Below, one piece after another: positions 1 to 18,595 of a stretch of 64,000 nt of DNA (positions within the stretch are counted from its first letter, which is position 1; every line of letters starts with the position of its first letter). Position numbers and translations under genes: made by a program. A model generated the notes under the pieces. It saw nothing but the letters and a program-made list of their open reading frames with translations, was not told the origin of the DNA and did no database searches. The DNA comes from Chromera velia (taxonomy: Eukaryota > Sar > Chromeraceae). The stretch spans positions 67,866 to 131,865 of the forward strand of contig JAHBMJ010005563.1 in assembly GCA_018398765.1 (NCBI GenBank), given 5' to 3'.

Positions 1-47
1 CACTCACTTACTCACCCACTCACTCACTCACTCACTCACTCACTCAC

Positions 48-50
<3 letters not shown>
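1..50. repeat. (ACTC)n microsatellite
   Basis: Tandem ACTC/CACT units run from the window edge into the stop codon of the UMP-CMP kinase gene. Read on the minus strand, the TGA stop is the first unit of the TGAG tract. Confidence 0.95.
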
Positions 51-2916
<2,866 letters not shown>

Positions 2917-3987
2917 CTTGACTCCTTCTCGAAATGGCCTGGTCGATTGAGATTGATGGTGCCTGCAAACGGGATGATTGCGGGCAGAGTGAGCCAAGTC
3001 AGTGACGAATGAATTGGGTTTCGCCACTTTCAGATAACTTGCATCTAAACGGCCAGAGAGACACGTACCTGTCTTGCTTTTCAGTATGCTTATCCTATAC
3101 CCTGCTTTGTTTTCTTTGACTGCACCCTCAGTCACTTGACGGTGAAAACTCTGTGTGTGAACTGTGAACGAGCAGTGCATGAAGAGTCTGTCAGAAGCAT
3201 CAGCTCAATCTTTCAGGGGAAGTCGAAGTGCATGAGAACGTCACATGTATATATAGGAACCTATAGCTAGAAACAGGAGTCGATCGTCTACAGAGAACGT
3301 ATCGGTCCTGTATCGGTCTTTTTACATATATTTCCACACAAAAAATTTAATGGGTATATGCATCCATGCATGGCCCCGAAGCGCGCGCGCGCGCCCGGCC
3401 GCGCGCCGTGCTTGCATGCATGCATGAAAGGTCAGGCACAAAAGCCATCTTGGGCCGGGATTCTTGGCCTACAGTACATGCAAGGCTTGGTGATGCATTT
3501 ATATATACGACAAAGGACCAGAGAGACACTAAAGAATATATACGACGATCGACAATGATCGACCGTCATGCATGAAATCACAGCTTTCGGAGAGAGACAT
3601 TGAGCGAGGCGCAATCCGACGCTGTTCAGTTCCGTCGACTGATCAGTAGCGAGAGATCCTGGAATTTAAGCGCATCTGTCAGAGGTACGGCTCAGCATAC
3701 GCTTTTGATATAGCCAGATCGATGATTTTTCTCAGACCGAAAATTGAATCGTACTTGCACGAGCTGACGGAAGAGAGCTGATTTGAATGTGGGAGCTATG
3801 CTAATTGACACCTGAGTGGAATGTCGAGGGAGCTCCGCAGAGTGAGTAAACTGCTGAGAGTGGCAGCCCACCTGCCGAAGATCGCACCGCTCAGTAGCCG
3901 TCTCCAGGTGAGTGTATATTCTGTGTAACCTTTGCAGGACAGTGTCAGTTCTGAAGCACCGGCTCTCTTCAAATGATCTGAAACTTC
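2917..3987. promoter_or_regulatory. Divergent intergenic region with GC-rich palindromic patch
   Basis: The upstream region shared by the UMP-CMP kinase (-) and BMT5-like (+) genes. A patch at about 3358-3428 has CATGCATG on both sides of a run of alternating GC and CGGCCG. TATATA-like strings occur near 3247 and 3500. No ORF here looks coding. Promoter function is inferred from position only. Confidence 0.4.
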
Positions 3988-6444
3988 ATGCATATACAGA
4001 ATGCGCATCATGTGCTCTTGCAGAAAATCCAGGGCTCTGACTTTTTCCACCACACAGTTGCAAGTGCTCAAGGTCCTCGACCGTCTACGACCACTGTCGC
4101 AGACCACAGTCTTGCACCTTCTGTTATGTCGTCAGAGACGGTTGGGAAGGCACACACCCAAGCTTCCAAGTCCTTTACAGACAAGACGGGGCACCCTGAC
4201 CAAATTTCCGACCCAGGGGGGGTGCACTCGATGGGAAGCCTTCCTGAAGGTTCACCTCCGCACTCTGCCCCAACAGGAGACGGGACGCATCCGGCAGCGT
4301 CAGATTCTCAGCACAGCAGCTTCCCTGCCGTCTCCAAAGTATCAGACCAGACCGGAGATCCGTCACTTTCCGTCTCCGAGAACACACCACTTCCCTCTCC
4401 TCCACCTCAGTCCGTCTCTGCTGAAGAAGTCTCGTCTCCGTCTCTAGACCTGGGAGAAACACAGTCAGATGAAGTGAAACAGAAGGATGTCAGAAAGACC
4501 ACACTGTCCCATCCCCTCCCTCTGGTGCAGACTGGAGACGGCACACGAGAGCTGTTTGCTGACGTTTCGTATTCGTCTGCCGACAGAATTCTCCTGGTGG
4601 GTGAGGGAGACTTCTCGTTTTCCCTTGCCCTGAGTCACGCTCTGGGTCCGTCCGTCCGCATCGTTGCGACGTCTCCAGAGGAAGTGGGCACGCTAGAGAC
4701 GGCATACGGCAGAAGAACGGTGAGAAAGAATCTGCAGACCCTTGAAAAGAGAGGATGCACGGTGGTGCATGATCTCTCAGCTGCTGCTCTCCATTCGAGC
4801 CTGGGAAATTGTGCGTTTGAGAAAATTGTTTTCAACTTCCCGCTTGTCAAGCCGTCCCCTGCTGCCGTGAAAGCCTTTGCAGAGCAGAGAGGAGAGACCC
4901 CAAAAGAAAAGGGGTACGACCCGAATAAACAGCGTTTGGAATACGTGTTGCTTTCCGAACTATTGAAGAAATTTTTCAAAGCAGCGTCCCCCCTCTTGTC
5001 TGGCTCCGGGGAAATTCACCTCAGACTGACAGACAATCATGCAACATGCAAAGGCCTCCACACAGCAGGTCTGTACGGGTTGAGACTTGTTCAGCGTGTA
5101 GACTTCGGGGGGGACGCTGCGGAGATTTTTCGCAGTTTAGGATACCGTCCTGCGCCCATTACTCTTTTGGGAAGTGGGGGGGAAGTAGAAGAGAAAAAGA
5201 AGAAAAGAGAAGTGATGTTGCGACGAGACAAAGAAGGAAAGGTTGTGGGAGTGCAGAGACGCCGCGGTCGTCCATTCTCTTTGGCCCACTCTTCGACCTT
5301 TGTGTTTTGTCAGGCAGAGAGCGCTGAAGAGACCGAAGAAAAGCGCGAGCGAGAGAGGGGGGTGAGGGCTACGCCAGACATCCCTCTTTCTTCTTCCTCT
5401 TTGTCATCTGCAACGAGGAAGAGTGTTCAGTCGGGTTTCCTTGCACGAAACGACTCAGATGGCAGTTCAGCATCTTTGAGAGCAGATTCTCTCGACTTCC
5501 TCACTGCAGAGTTGCGTCTGAGGTCGGAAGCAGAGGCCGCTTTCCATCATCGGAGGGCAGAGGAGATGGCTCTGCAGTCTGCAGCTGTCAGTGATGGCAT
5601 GGGGGGGGGGGAGGATGCCTTGGAATTAATCAGGAGGTTTTACGAGGAGGGGGGAAGGGGTCAGTCTGAGAATGGGGAAGAGGAGGAAGCAGAGTTTGAA
5701 GAAGATGAAGAGAGGGTATTGGAGAGAGGGTGGGGAGAGCAGTTCGCACAATCTTCTTCTCGCGGGAGAGAGAGGGGCATATCAATTTCGAAACGGCAGC
5801 CGGAGACGGAATTCGGCCAGCCAGTCAGGGAGCGGTGGGGTAGGACAGAGCATTTTGATCGATTGACTGGAGACGTTTCGGACGATGGTGGGCCAAATGG
5901 GATGGGTGTCGGTGTTGGCAGTGATGTGTTTAGAGAGAAGCCTGGAGGTTTTCTTTTGGAAGAAGAGGACTTGGGTGAGGTGGAATGGCCTGATCTTGAA
6001 GGGGGCGGGGAGGGGGGCAAAGGGGGTAGACGAGGAGAGCTGCAGGGAACGCGGGCCGACAGATCTCCCCGAGTGGTTTCTGCCCAGAGAGAGAATGGAA
6101 GACTCTGGGAGGGGGGGGGAAAGAATTACAAGAGAGATCGTACAGCACTGCCCGGTGCTGCCTCCTCCTCTTCATCTCAGCCTGCAGCTTTGTCCAGGCC
6201 TTCCCCCACTGATGCCGTTCGGGGTCTCTCGCTTGCGCAGAGAAAGTCAGGTCGCCCTGGGATGTTGCTGACCCAACGCTATGGGGGGCCCGGGAAGCAA
6301 GTTTCCTTGCTGAAGAAGGCAGGCATCCCGACCGACAGGGCGACGCGCATGGTCTTTGGGAGAGAGAAGCCCTTGCGGGATGCGGAAGGGCTGCAAAGAG
6401 AGGCCCGGAGGCCCAACAGCTCGGCATCGAAACCGCTTCATTAG
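3988..6444 (+). CDS. BMT5-like Rossmann domain protein (DUF2431), possible rRNA uridine-N3 methyltransferase
   Basis: One uninterrupted 818-codon frame. Residues about 195-390 match the BMT5/DUF2431 fold: RILLVGEGDFSFSLAL is the SAM-binding first strand and loop, FEKIVFNFPLV is a later strand, then LLSELLKKFFKAASPLL with GEIHLRLTD and a domain end near LGYRPAPI. Yeast BMT5 methylates a uridine of 25S rRNA in the nucleolus; the same role here is inference. The first 190 residues are Ser/Pro/Thr-rich. Residues about 400-740 are low-complexity, acidic and Gly-rich, and a basic, more ordered tail follows (KAGIPTDRATRMVFG). The start is the first ATG after a stop. A possible 3' splice site (ACAG at about 3995-3998) lies just after it, so the true start could be downstream, such as ATG 4125. 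Confidence 0.82.
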   Translation: MHIQNAHHVLLQKIQGSDFFHHTVASAQGPRPSTTTVADHSLAPSVMSSETVGKAHTQASKSFTDKTGHPDQISDPGGVHSMGSLPEGSPPHSAPTGDGTHPAASDSQHSSFPAVSKVSDQTGDPSLSVSENTPLPSPPPQSVSAEEVSSPSLDLGETQSDEVKQKDVRKTTLSHPLPLVQTGDGTRELFADVSYSSADRILLVGEGDFSFSLALSHALGPSVRIVATSPEEVGTLETAYGRRTVRKNLQTLEKRGCTVVHDLSAAALHSSLGNCAFEKIVFNFPLVKPSPAAVKAFAEQRGETPKEKGYDPNKQRLEYVLLSELLKKFFKAASPLLSGSGEIHLRLTDNHATCKGLHTAGLYGLRLVQRVDFGGDAAEIFRSLGYRPAPITLLGSGGEVEEKKKKREVMLRRDKEGKVVGVQRRRGRPFSLAHSSTFVFCQAESAEETEEKRERERGVRATPDIPLSSSSLSSATRKSVQSGFLARNDSDGSSASLRADSLDFLTAELRLRSEAEAAFHHRRAEEMALQSAAVSDGMGGGEDALELIRRFYEEGGRGQSENGEEEEAEFEEDEERVLERGWGEQFAQSSSRGRERGISISKRQPETEFGQPVRERWGRTEHFDRLTGDVSDDGGPNGMGVGVGSDVFREKPGGFLLEEEDLGEVEWPDLEGGGEGGKGGRRGELQGTRADRSPRVVSAQRENGRLWEGGGKNYKRDRTALPGAASSSSSQPAALSRPSPTDAVRGLSLAQRKSGRPGMLLTQRYGGPGKQVSLLKKAGIPTDRATRMVFGREKPLRDAEGLQREARRPNSSASKPLH

Positions 6445-7281
6445 AATTGCAGTCTGCATTCAATTAAAAGCTATATTGATATCAGGGTATATATATTGAT
6501 CCATTAATTCAATTTTAAATTTATATTAGTCTAGTATTATTAGATTTGCAGCTTCAAATTGCATTAAATCGAGATAAGACCATTAGCGACTAAAGGATAG
6601 CATTTTTGTCGACAAAGGTGTTTAATCATGGAATATATTTATTCACTAGTTACTCACTTCAAAAGTAATATAATCAGGAATATATTCAGGAATATATTCC
6701 TAAATTAATTAAGGGGGTTCCCCCCGGGCTACATTTTTGATTTTTTTTTTTTTTAATATAGTTTATAACTATAAAAAATTGGTTTTGAAAAAGATAAACA
6801 GGGGCTATCTAGCTGTTAGGCACTGTTAATAGGCAGTAGTGTAACAGTTACTATACTAGACTGTGTTACAGTGTTACTAGAATTTTATAAAATCTTACCA
6901 TTTATAAACTTATTAAACTAGCAAATAACATATCATATGAATACGCGGTTGAAAGTTCATACACGTTCTCATTGCATAAACATGCACACACTACACCAAA
7001 ACACGCATGCACACTGCAGCACACACTGCATAGCAAAAGGAGGCCTTACTGTATGCACTACGTAAGATGCACTCTTTTTCACTTTCAGCATTCGAACGCG
7101 AAACACCAAAACACCACAAGCACTGTCGAGCAAAAAATCATCTGGGTACAAACAAGCAGAAAGATGTATGCAAAGACATAAATGTAGATATCAATCATGC
7201 AAACGCGCATACAAATAAGAGAAACATGCACACATCGACGTCAATTGAGACTCGTTGAGTCGTTGCCCCCCTTTTCAAATT
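6445..7281. other. AT-rich spacer without a recognisable gene
   Basis: Strongly AT-rich DNA with T-runs near 6745. The segment at about 6596-6645 recurs in imperfect inverted form at about 8395-8450 (see the inverted-repeat entry). No coding signal was found. Confidence 0.6.
6596..6645. repeat. Left arm of an imperfect inverted repeat flanking the hAT remnant
   Basis: Contains GTCGACAAAGGTGTTTA followed by an AT-rich ATATATTTA stretch. The reverse complement of 8395-8450 contains GTCGACAAACAAAGGTGTTTA, also followed by an ATATATTTA stretch. The arms enclose the hAT-like ORF. They could be sub-terminal repeats of a DNA transposon or two copies of a smaller repeat. Confidence 0.5.
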
Positions 7282-7959
7282 TCATCTTTTGGCCGGGGGG
7301 CGGCCCTTCGCTTTTGCACCTCCAGACTGAGTCCGCACTGGAGCACTGGGGCCCGATCTAATTGGTGCGGGCTTTGGGGGCCTTGCTGCTTCTCGTTGTA
7401 CCACCTTCCACCACGCAACTTCGCGCATGCTGATGTACGAACCTCGGTTGTCACAGTCTTGGTATGTTGCCATGTTTTTTCCATTCACTATCCCTTCCAT
7501 CNGCCGAGTCGTGATAGTCTGACGTTTCAGAGGAAGCCACCTTCCCATCGTTGCTACGTGCATCAGATGCCGGAAACGGTCCGACTCAGAAGTGTTTGGA
7601 GGTAGAAACTCAGCGACAAGCCACTTAACAAGAAGATCATTCAAGTACATCTTCACTGAAGAAGGAAATGGAACCTCACCCTCCATGGTGGTGGAGACAA
7701 CGTGAGGAAGCAGAGTGGCATTATCTCCCATCTTTGCAATTTTCTTTTTAAGCTCATTCTGATGCTGGGTAGCGATTGCTTTTTTGATTTCTTCTGTCTT
7801 CTTTTTGCAGCTTCGAAGGTGAGTCCAAAGATTGGACGTCCCTCTACTGCTTCTGGCTGTCGTCCCGCAGGAATTGCATGTATACGATTCTATAGGTTTG
7901 CCGAGCGGTGGCTGAACTGCTTTGAAGAAGTCTCGTACATCCATTTGACTCATTTTCAA
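7282..7959 (-). pseudogene. hAT-type transposase N-terminal remnant with BED zinc finger
   Basis: A 225-codon frame with one N base (7502). Residues about 25-55 form a BED-type finger: CNSCG, then LWTHLRSC (C2HC arrangement). Residues about 95-150 resemble the segment after the finger in hAT transposases: a helix, LPPNTSESDRFRHLM, and a stretch ending PLKRQTITTR. The rest is a Pro/Ala/Gly/Lys-rich tail and a stop. The catalytic core and C-terminal dimerisation region are missing, although a full hAT transposase is usually 500 residues or more. It is therefore a truncated or decayed copy, or possibly a captured DNA-binding piece. It lies in AT-rich DNA with inverted repeats on both sides. Confidence 0.6.
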
Positions 7960-8115
7960 ACTATAGAGTTAATTGTCTGAACATATCAGGCCTCAGTCAT
8001 CTCAGACTGGTATCATGGCTTGCTGTGACTTCAAGTTTGCATCTTACCTTGTGTTTGAAACTCATGCATGAAGACCCGATTTTTGATGCAACCTGTACAA
8101 TCGGCTATTCGGCTC

Positions 8116-8225
8116 CGAATGCATGCACCGATGCATGGCCGCGGCCGCTAGTAGGAGCGGTGCATGGGCCGCGCCGGCGCGTGCATGGCTGGCCCGGGCT
8201 GCATGGGCTGGGCCATGCATACAGT
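8116..8225. repeat. GC-rich palindromic patch with GCATGC motifs
   Basis: A short island of high GC in AT-rich DNA, with repeated GCATG/CATGC words and the palindromes GCGGCCGC and CGCCGGCG. It resembles patches at 3358-3428, 26786-26900 and 54850-54960. Confidence 0.55.
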
Positions 8226-9626
8226 GCACTGGATGTGCACAAGCCTCCAGGCTACTCCCAAAACATTTGTTTTTATAACGTAAAAAAAAAACCACGCACC
8301 ATTAGAATGACCTAAGGTATTAAAGACTAGTAAGAATCGGACTTTGGCTAATTAATCACTTTATTCAATCACATTCAATCACTTCATGGGATAATTAAAT
8401 ATATTCTAATCACAAGTGACTAAACACCTTTGTTTGTCGACTTTGTAAGGATTTGTTTTTATGATAAGTTTTATCAACTTTAAAATTAAAAATGACTATA
8501 GATATCAAATATATTAGAATGAAGGTAGATGTCCAAGATAGAGAGTCTTAGAGACACCCCCAGGTTTACTGCTTAACAAAGTACAGATACGTGCTGTCTG
8601 TGGGGGAGACCTTTAGAAGATAAAACGGCGACTGCTTTAGGTCTAAGTTTAAGACACCACTATAAATCACTTAGTATCACTTATTCAAATAAATACTAGT
8701 AATTAGTCTAATCTAAACTAATTGCCAGTGGTTTGACTCTAGGCTTGACTAGTAGTTTCAGAAATCGCTAAGATCATCGTTTGATAGATAGTAGATCGAA
8801 TAATCTGTCCTTGATTAATTAGAGCTTCAGTATGGCTTTAATTCGCAAACTAGTTCGCAAAGCTGCCAGAGGAGATTAATTTTGAATCTTTAAATCTACA
8901 TTATATTAATTTTTTACGGGCTTAGTTGATCGGTCTGACATTATTATGTCTGGTTCGGTCGTAGATTCGGTCACTTTTAAAATTAGTTACTATCCATATG
9001 ATAGCGTCTGATCTAGCGTCTGATCTTATTCACTTGTCCACGCCTAGTGTCCATGCACTCAGGTTCTCTCTTTAGGTCTGCAGACGCAGCGCTTGTGAAG
9101 TGTCGCGGCGATTTCATGAAAGGGGCAAAACACTCTTTCGGACTCTTTTCCAAAAAAGCTTCACGTCAGGGTCGGTGATGTTCAGCGTTTTTCTCAATGT
9201 AGTGACAAGATTCCCGCGAGGACTGTCCGCAAGGAACAGTACTTTTGCAGCCTTTTCAGACATACATGCACTCAACCACTTTTGCATGGAGCATGCTCAT
9301 GGACCACTCAACTCTGCCACAGCGCAATAGGAGAAACGAAGCGCCGTAGCACTCATCTACGCACTCACTCAGTCACTCATTTATTTCAACTGCAGCACTG
9401 GATCGAATGCAGTCAAAAGCTCTTTGAGCCTCTTGTAGTGAAGTGGAAAGCCACATCATGCGGGAGACAGAGGAGTCAAAAACAGGGCCACTCAGCCATC
9501 ATTTAATTAATTAGATCCCTCATGCAGGGTTCCCAACCCAACCCGACATCCCAAATGCGATTCTGCTCTTCTCTTCAATCGTCAAAGCAGAGCTTCTCCC
9601 TTCCATCGCTGCTCAGCGGTTCGGAT
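8226..9626. other. AT-rich spacer and 3' flank of the NDPK-like gene
   Basis: Includes the right inverted-repeat arm (about 8395-8450). From about 8460 to 9060 the DNA is AT-rich with no coding signal; 9060-9626 is normal-composition 3' flank. No gene is seen. Confidence 0.5.
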
Positions 9627-12600
9627 TCACTTCTTGGCAGTCAGGTGCACCATCATGCACTTAGCAGCGCAGTGGTCGGAGTCTGTGTCCTCCAGGGTGT
9701 CGAACAGAGAAGCCTTGATGGGCATCGAGGGGGCGCCATAAGTGACCTGCTTGCAAGAATCAGGAGACAACAAAGCCAACAGAAAAGCTGTACAAGGAGG
9801 GCGAAAAGAAAAGTGGCGACGCCATTCCCTTCTGTACTTCCCGTTCGTGGTCTCTCTTGATTCCCTGCAGCACTGCCTTCAAAAAAGAATTTTCTCGTTC
9901 GTCTGCCGACTTCCCCCCCGTTTCATGATCCTGGAACCTCCACAGAACAGAAGCGAACCCCTTCCTCTCTGACCCACAGACGCACACACAAAGAGAGAAA
10001 GAGAGAGGAAGACCAGACAATTAAAAGAAAGATCCATGCATGCATGCACCCACCTGGGGGTCGACACTCCAGGCCTCGATTGTCTCCTTTGGGATCCCTG
10101 CCTCCAGGAGGGCCTTGCCGAACTGCACCGGGGGGGGGAGGGGAGATGATGGGTTGAGGAAAGGGGTCAAGCCGATCAGTCAGCAAGTGTGCGTTCAGAT
10201 TCACAAATGAAGACGCAAATTGGTACTTGACAAATCACACTCACCCCAACAAACGGAAGCAAAAAACGATTTCACTGTGCAGAGGACTGAACATCCAAGC
10301 ATGCATCCACAAAAGAAGGACTGGAGGAGATAAAAAAAGAAAGGGAGAACTCCGGGAGACGCCATACATGTGCAAGCACAGACGGGAGTCAGAATTTCAT
10401 TGTGTTTTTCTCGAACGCTCACGCGAAAGAAAAGACAGGAAGGAACTGGAGCATTCACAGGTGAGAGGGAGGGAGGGAAATCGACCCACGTCATCCTCAG
10501 CGAGAGAGCAGCCGAGCCAGTTGAGACGCTCGGCAAGTGCTGCAGAGGTACGCAGAGACGATCATTGTTTTGCGCTAGTTGATAAGCCCATGATCCTTGA
10601 GTCTTGGTCCTTTGAAACGACATAGCAAAGAGGGGAACAACTTGGTCCGAGAAACAGATGCTTTTTGGAGAGGCAAAACAAAAGACAGCGTAAGACAGCG
10701 TATTCACTCGTCTCAAAACTACCACCGGGTTTACAAGAGACCATGGAAGCGCCTTCTCATTTCCTGGACTCAGGATCTGATGGGTTGGTTTCGTTGTCCT
10801 CACTCCCCCGGCACCCTTCACAAACCCCTGCTGCCAGCCCTCACAATACCGCAGTCTCAAAGCAACCCCCCTAAGCACCTCAAACAAAGCAACCGACCCT
10901 CGAAAGGAGAGGCAGAGGCGTGGACTCCGTTGTCTCCCGTGTTAGGCTTAGCCTGCAGTCCCAGAGCCTCCCAGTTGGCAAGGATCTGTCCTCTGAGGGA
11001 CTCCTTGGGGGCCTGCTCGGGGTCGGTGGGGCCGAGGAATTCTCCTCTGAAGGCCTCCCTGCAGGCAGGAGGAGAGATCACGTATTCACATGCACAACGT
11101 TCAATTCGAGAATTCTTATGCAAACAGACAAGCTCTAGGGGAGAAAGGAAAAACGGAAAACCCAAGTGCAAAACAAAAAAGAACGTCAGGAGAGACTCTG
11201 GAGCTACAAACCAGGCAATCAGTGTTTCCGCTTCTTTCTTCTCTTTTCTTCCCTTCCTGTCCACTCTCATGCGTTGAAACGTCCGACCGACAGACAGATA
11301 GACAAGACCAGACAGACTGACAGACATGCCGACGCATTCCCGTCTTTTTCCGTTGCTTGACTATTTCAGAAGCATGAGTAGACTGACAGAAAGGCCGACT
11401 GACTAACTCACAAGCACATTCACTCTCACACACTTGGACACCCGAAGACACACACAATCACAGACAGACACAGACACAAACATACACAGACTGACTATAC
11501 ACACACACCACACACACACACACAGGCTCCCCACACACACGCACGCACACGCACCATGCCATGGTCTTGGACTCCCACTCCACGACAAAGTAGTAGATGG
11601 AGGTCCCAGGAGCCACGAACTTGCTCCTCATGCTCATGAAGAATCCGTTGAAGATGAACTTCCCCTCCACGTCCCCGCAGTAGAAACCTCCTCCGAACTG
11701 CATCGATCATTCACAAGTAAGAAGAGGGGGGATGAGAGAGGTCACCATGCACCAGAGTGGATCTGTCTGTCTGTGTCTCGCACGGTATTCCAACGATGAA
11801 TACTTGCCCGTCCGTACAGGCCTCAAAGATTGGACGACCACAAGAGGAACCCGTGTCTGTCCATTTCCCTCTCTGCTGAAACTTCTTCTTCAAACAAGGT
11901 CTACCTTGCTACCAAGATGCCATGCCAGGCTGTGCACGCCCTTCCCGTCTGTCTGTCTGTCTGTCTGACCTTGATGAGCTTGTCTGCCTTCTTTGCTGCC
12001 CCCCACTTTGCGTCCAGCTGGTCTGCGGTAATGCCGAGCTCCTTGCAGCCGTCGAGGGCGTTGAAGACCTTTCCTTGGGCGAGGGCGTCCTTCCAGGGGA
12101 TGCCGAACTTGGCCTCGAACTTGTCCGCAGGGACATTCAGCTGCACCAGGGGAGTAGAGGCGAGAGGGGGGATGAAGAGGGCGAAGAAAAAAGGAACGAG
12201 AAAGTGCGGGAGAAGAGTGGAAGCATCACTGAGATTGGAGAGTTGAAGAGGAGAGGTGAGGCTGCTAGCTGACCTGATCAGGTTTCAGGAGGGTAGCCTT
12301 GGAGGCGATGGCATAGTAGTGCTGGTCGATGAGTTTTTTCTCGTCGATTTCTGCAGCCCCGAGAGACCCCTCCTTCTTGATGGTAAAGTTCTTGGCCTCG
12401 AGCTCGGACTTGACAAGCGCAATTGTCTTGTCAGTCACAGCATGGGGCTTGATGAAGACCTGAAGGATACAAGCAGGGGGGCAGAAACGGAAAGCAGAGA
12501 CATTTCGGAGAAATTTCAGGCTTGTCAATGGGCGGAAAGTGTGGTGGTTTCGTATTTGAACGAGGAGACGGGTGAAGTGGAGGAGACGGGGGGAGGCAGG

Positions 12601-12629
12601 AGACTGACAAAGGCGGAGTTTTTCACCAT
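9627..12629 (-). CDS. Nucleoside-diphosphate-kinase-like protein with large insertion, eight exons
   Basis: Minus-strand exons: 12609-12629, 12274-12459, 11970-12140, 11555-11697, 10898-11058, 10490-10539, 10054-10122, 9627-9746. All junctions are in phase and give 306 residues. NDPKs move the gamma phosphate between nucleotides through a phospho-histidine. The N-terminus MVKNSAFVFIKPHAV matches the first NDPK strand. Residues 177-197 (FRGEFLG..DPEQAPKESLRG) match the family's FR-x-LxGxTxP...SxR region. NGVHASASPFE at 217-227 matches the catalytic loop, placing the active-site His at 220; the usual HGSDS is HASAS. About 100 residues (70-165) are inserted relative to an ordinary 150-residue NDPK, and there is a C-terminal extension (about 245-306). 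Kinase activity is not certain. Start chosen at ATG 12629 because its seven codons splice in phase and the context is AACCATGG. Confidence 0.87.
11495..11552. repeat. (CA)n-rich microsatellite
   Basis: CACA and CACGCA repeats in an intron of the NDPK-like gene, ending directly at the splice donor of exon 4. Confidence 0.9.
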
Positions 12630-13224
12630 GGTTGCTGATCACGGAAAACAGAGAACGCAAGAGGGCACAGAGAAGCAGCGAAGAATGGGAATCCATTCTC
12701 TAGGAATGAGCAGTAGTTAGGAGTCGCTGGCGAGTGCAGGATGTGTGTACATGTAGCTTCGAGACAGAACACGTCAGCAATTGCCAATTTAAAGGTCGAA
12801 TTTCGATTTTCCCGGCCGGCGTCCGTTTCGCTTTGCATGCGCACCAATCCCGCGGCCGCGCGCGTTCCGAGCGGGCGGGACCCGCGACCCGCGCACTCTC
12901 TGGAGACGGCAAACTGAAAGAAGGAGTTTAATTTCCGGAGACGCGCAAGGCTGGTCTTGACAGTGTCAACGAATGGTCAACGATGGTCAAAGGTGTTTTC
13001 AAGACTTGAGTTAACAGAAGGTCAGCTTTCATACTGCGTCTCCGAGAACAAGAAGAAGGGTTGTGTGTTTCGGAAGGGTGTACTGTCACAAGCTCCTTTC
13101 TGCCGTTTTTCTTGTCGAGAAGTCCTTCCCGATCAGTCGAGCCTCTGGAAGACCGTGGAACAGTTCTTTCCACAGTGAAACCTGCGTTTGCCCTTTACAG
13201 TATTAAAATCTGACAGTTCCCACC
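12630..13224. promoter_or_regulatory. Divergent intergenic region, NDPK-like (-) and ACS (+)
   Basis: A 595-base shared upstream region. It contains a GC-rich block at about 12838-12895 with GCGGCCGCGCGCG and nested GCGGG/CCCGC inverted repeats. Promoter function is inferred from position. Confidence 0.4.
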
Positions 13225-16990
<3,766 letters not shown>

Positions 16991-17750
16991 ACAGGCAGGC
17001 AGGCGAGAAGGTACTCGATGATTGTTTGTCTGTCTGTGTACACACGTTCCTCTTGGTCTTCCCTAGCTGGGCAGTGGCAACGGGGAATGAGAGGGAGAGT
17101 AGCATTGATCCAAAAGACAGAAGTATGTTGTGAGAGGGAAGAAAAGGGGGGGGGTGTTGAGGGTTGGTTACATTTCGCGTACGTTGCGGTCTCTCGTTTC
17201 GTCTTTCGATATGGTTGGGAGGGGACCGCCTTGGGAAAAAGCACTTTGGCATAGGCCGGAAAAAGACGAAGGGCTGCGTTGGGGTGCGCTGAATTTTTTT
17301 TCTCCAGGTGCATTTATTTGATTTTTCCATCCGTCTCTCCTCGTCTTCAGCTCGAATGTATCCTTTGACGAGACATGAAGCCCATCTGATTTATGTGTGC
17401 ATTCGCATGATCCATGCTTTGTGTGACGGTTCTCATTCATGTCTCTTCAAATGAGTGATTGAGAGCATGGGGGGTGTTGCAATCGGTGGAAGCGACAGAG
17501 GTGCGGATTCGCGACCAAGCATCCATGCAATAATTCATGTGGCGACTTTATGCCACGTCATTCACCCTCGTGCGAGTGCATCTTTTTTGTTGCTTTACGC
17601 TTTAATGCTGTTTCTCTGGGTGGCTTTGAATTTTATTGATCCCCTTCTGTTCCCCTCAAGGTTCACCAGCAAACTCTCTGGCAGAGTCACTGCCGCCCAA
17701 CTTCAAAGTTGCACTGCAGTGGCAAACTGACATGCATAAAATGAATGCAG
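16991..17750. other. 3' flank of ACS, no gene seen
   Basis: Normal-composition DNA without a convincing coding frame between the ACS stop codon and an AT-rich repeat region. Confidence 0.5.
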
Positions 17751-18560
17751 CCTCATGTAGGTCAGATACTTTAGCAAACAGCAGGTAAGTCTAAGAAACA
17801 GCAGATGATTTAGGTTTGAACCTGTGGCTTTCGACTGGCCCTAGCCATAGGGCCCTAGCCTTTAAGAGTAAAAACCAAGGTTAAATATCTGATTTTTATA
17901 ACACAAAAAATTATTGATAGTTAGGTATTAGAAAGCACTAGACACAATTAAAACAATTAACCAAACCTAGAACAAAACGAACTAAATTTTTTAATCTTAC
18001 AGTTTTCTAGACAGTTTTAATGATGAAACTTGAGAATTAAGTTCAATTGATTTACATCAATTATTGATCTATACAGGCATATACAGGATTAGTCCGATTA
18101 GAATTAAGATTGGGATTGCTCATCATCATCATCATCATACGCCATCGCTATCGGCCCATAATAGGCGTCTAGCGTTCGGCAAGTCACAACACGCAAGGCA
18201 GATTATTAAATGATGGACCCTTATTTCGCAACCTTTAGCTAGTAGGATTGATGTTCTAGGTATCTCCACGGTCCACCTAGCGGTCCACTGCCGGGAAGCT
18301 ATGTTTAAAGCCCTGATAAAAGAACCAGTAAAAGAATTGATCTAATGCAATTTCAAATATTATACATTTCAAACTTAATTCCTAGCTTAATTCATGAGAA
18401 ACCTTCAGGCTGGAAGAACTTTCAATTTCTATCAACCGTTTAGGTTGCAGCAGTTATCTAGTTTAATCCTTCTTGGTTGGTACGTTGCGTCGCACTGCAC
18501 CTACATATAGGTGACACCTAGCCTGCAACAGCATGTTAGTGACATGATGATGTCATGACC
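17751..18560. repeat. Dispersed AT-rich repeat, copy 1
   Basis: The stretch at about 18118-18180 (ATC repeats, then CCATCGCTATCGGCCCATAA and GCGTCTAGCGTTCGGC) recurs in reverse complement at about 55972-56035. GGTCCACTGCCGG near 18282 recurs in reverse near 55757. The two regions are diverged copies of one repeat family in opposite orientation. No ORF. Confidence 0.6.
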
Positions 18561-18595
18561 AACCACTGAAAGCTCTGCTAGCGAGACTTTCGGGC

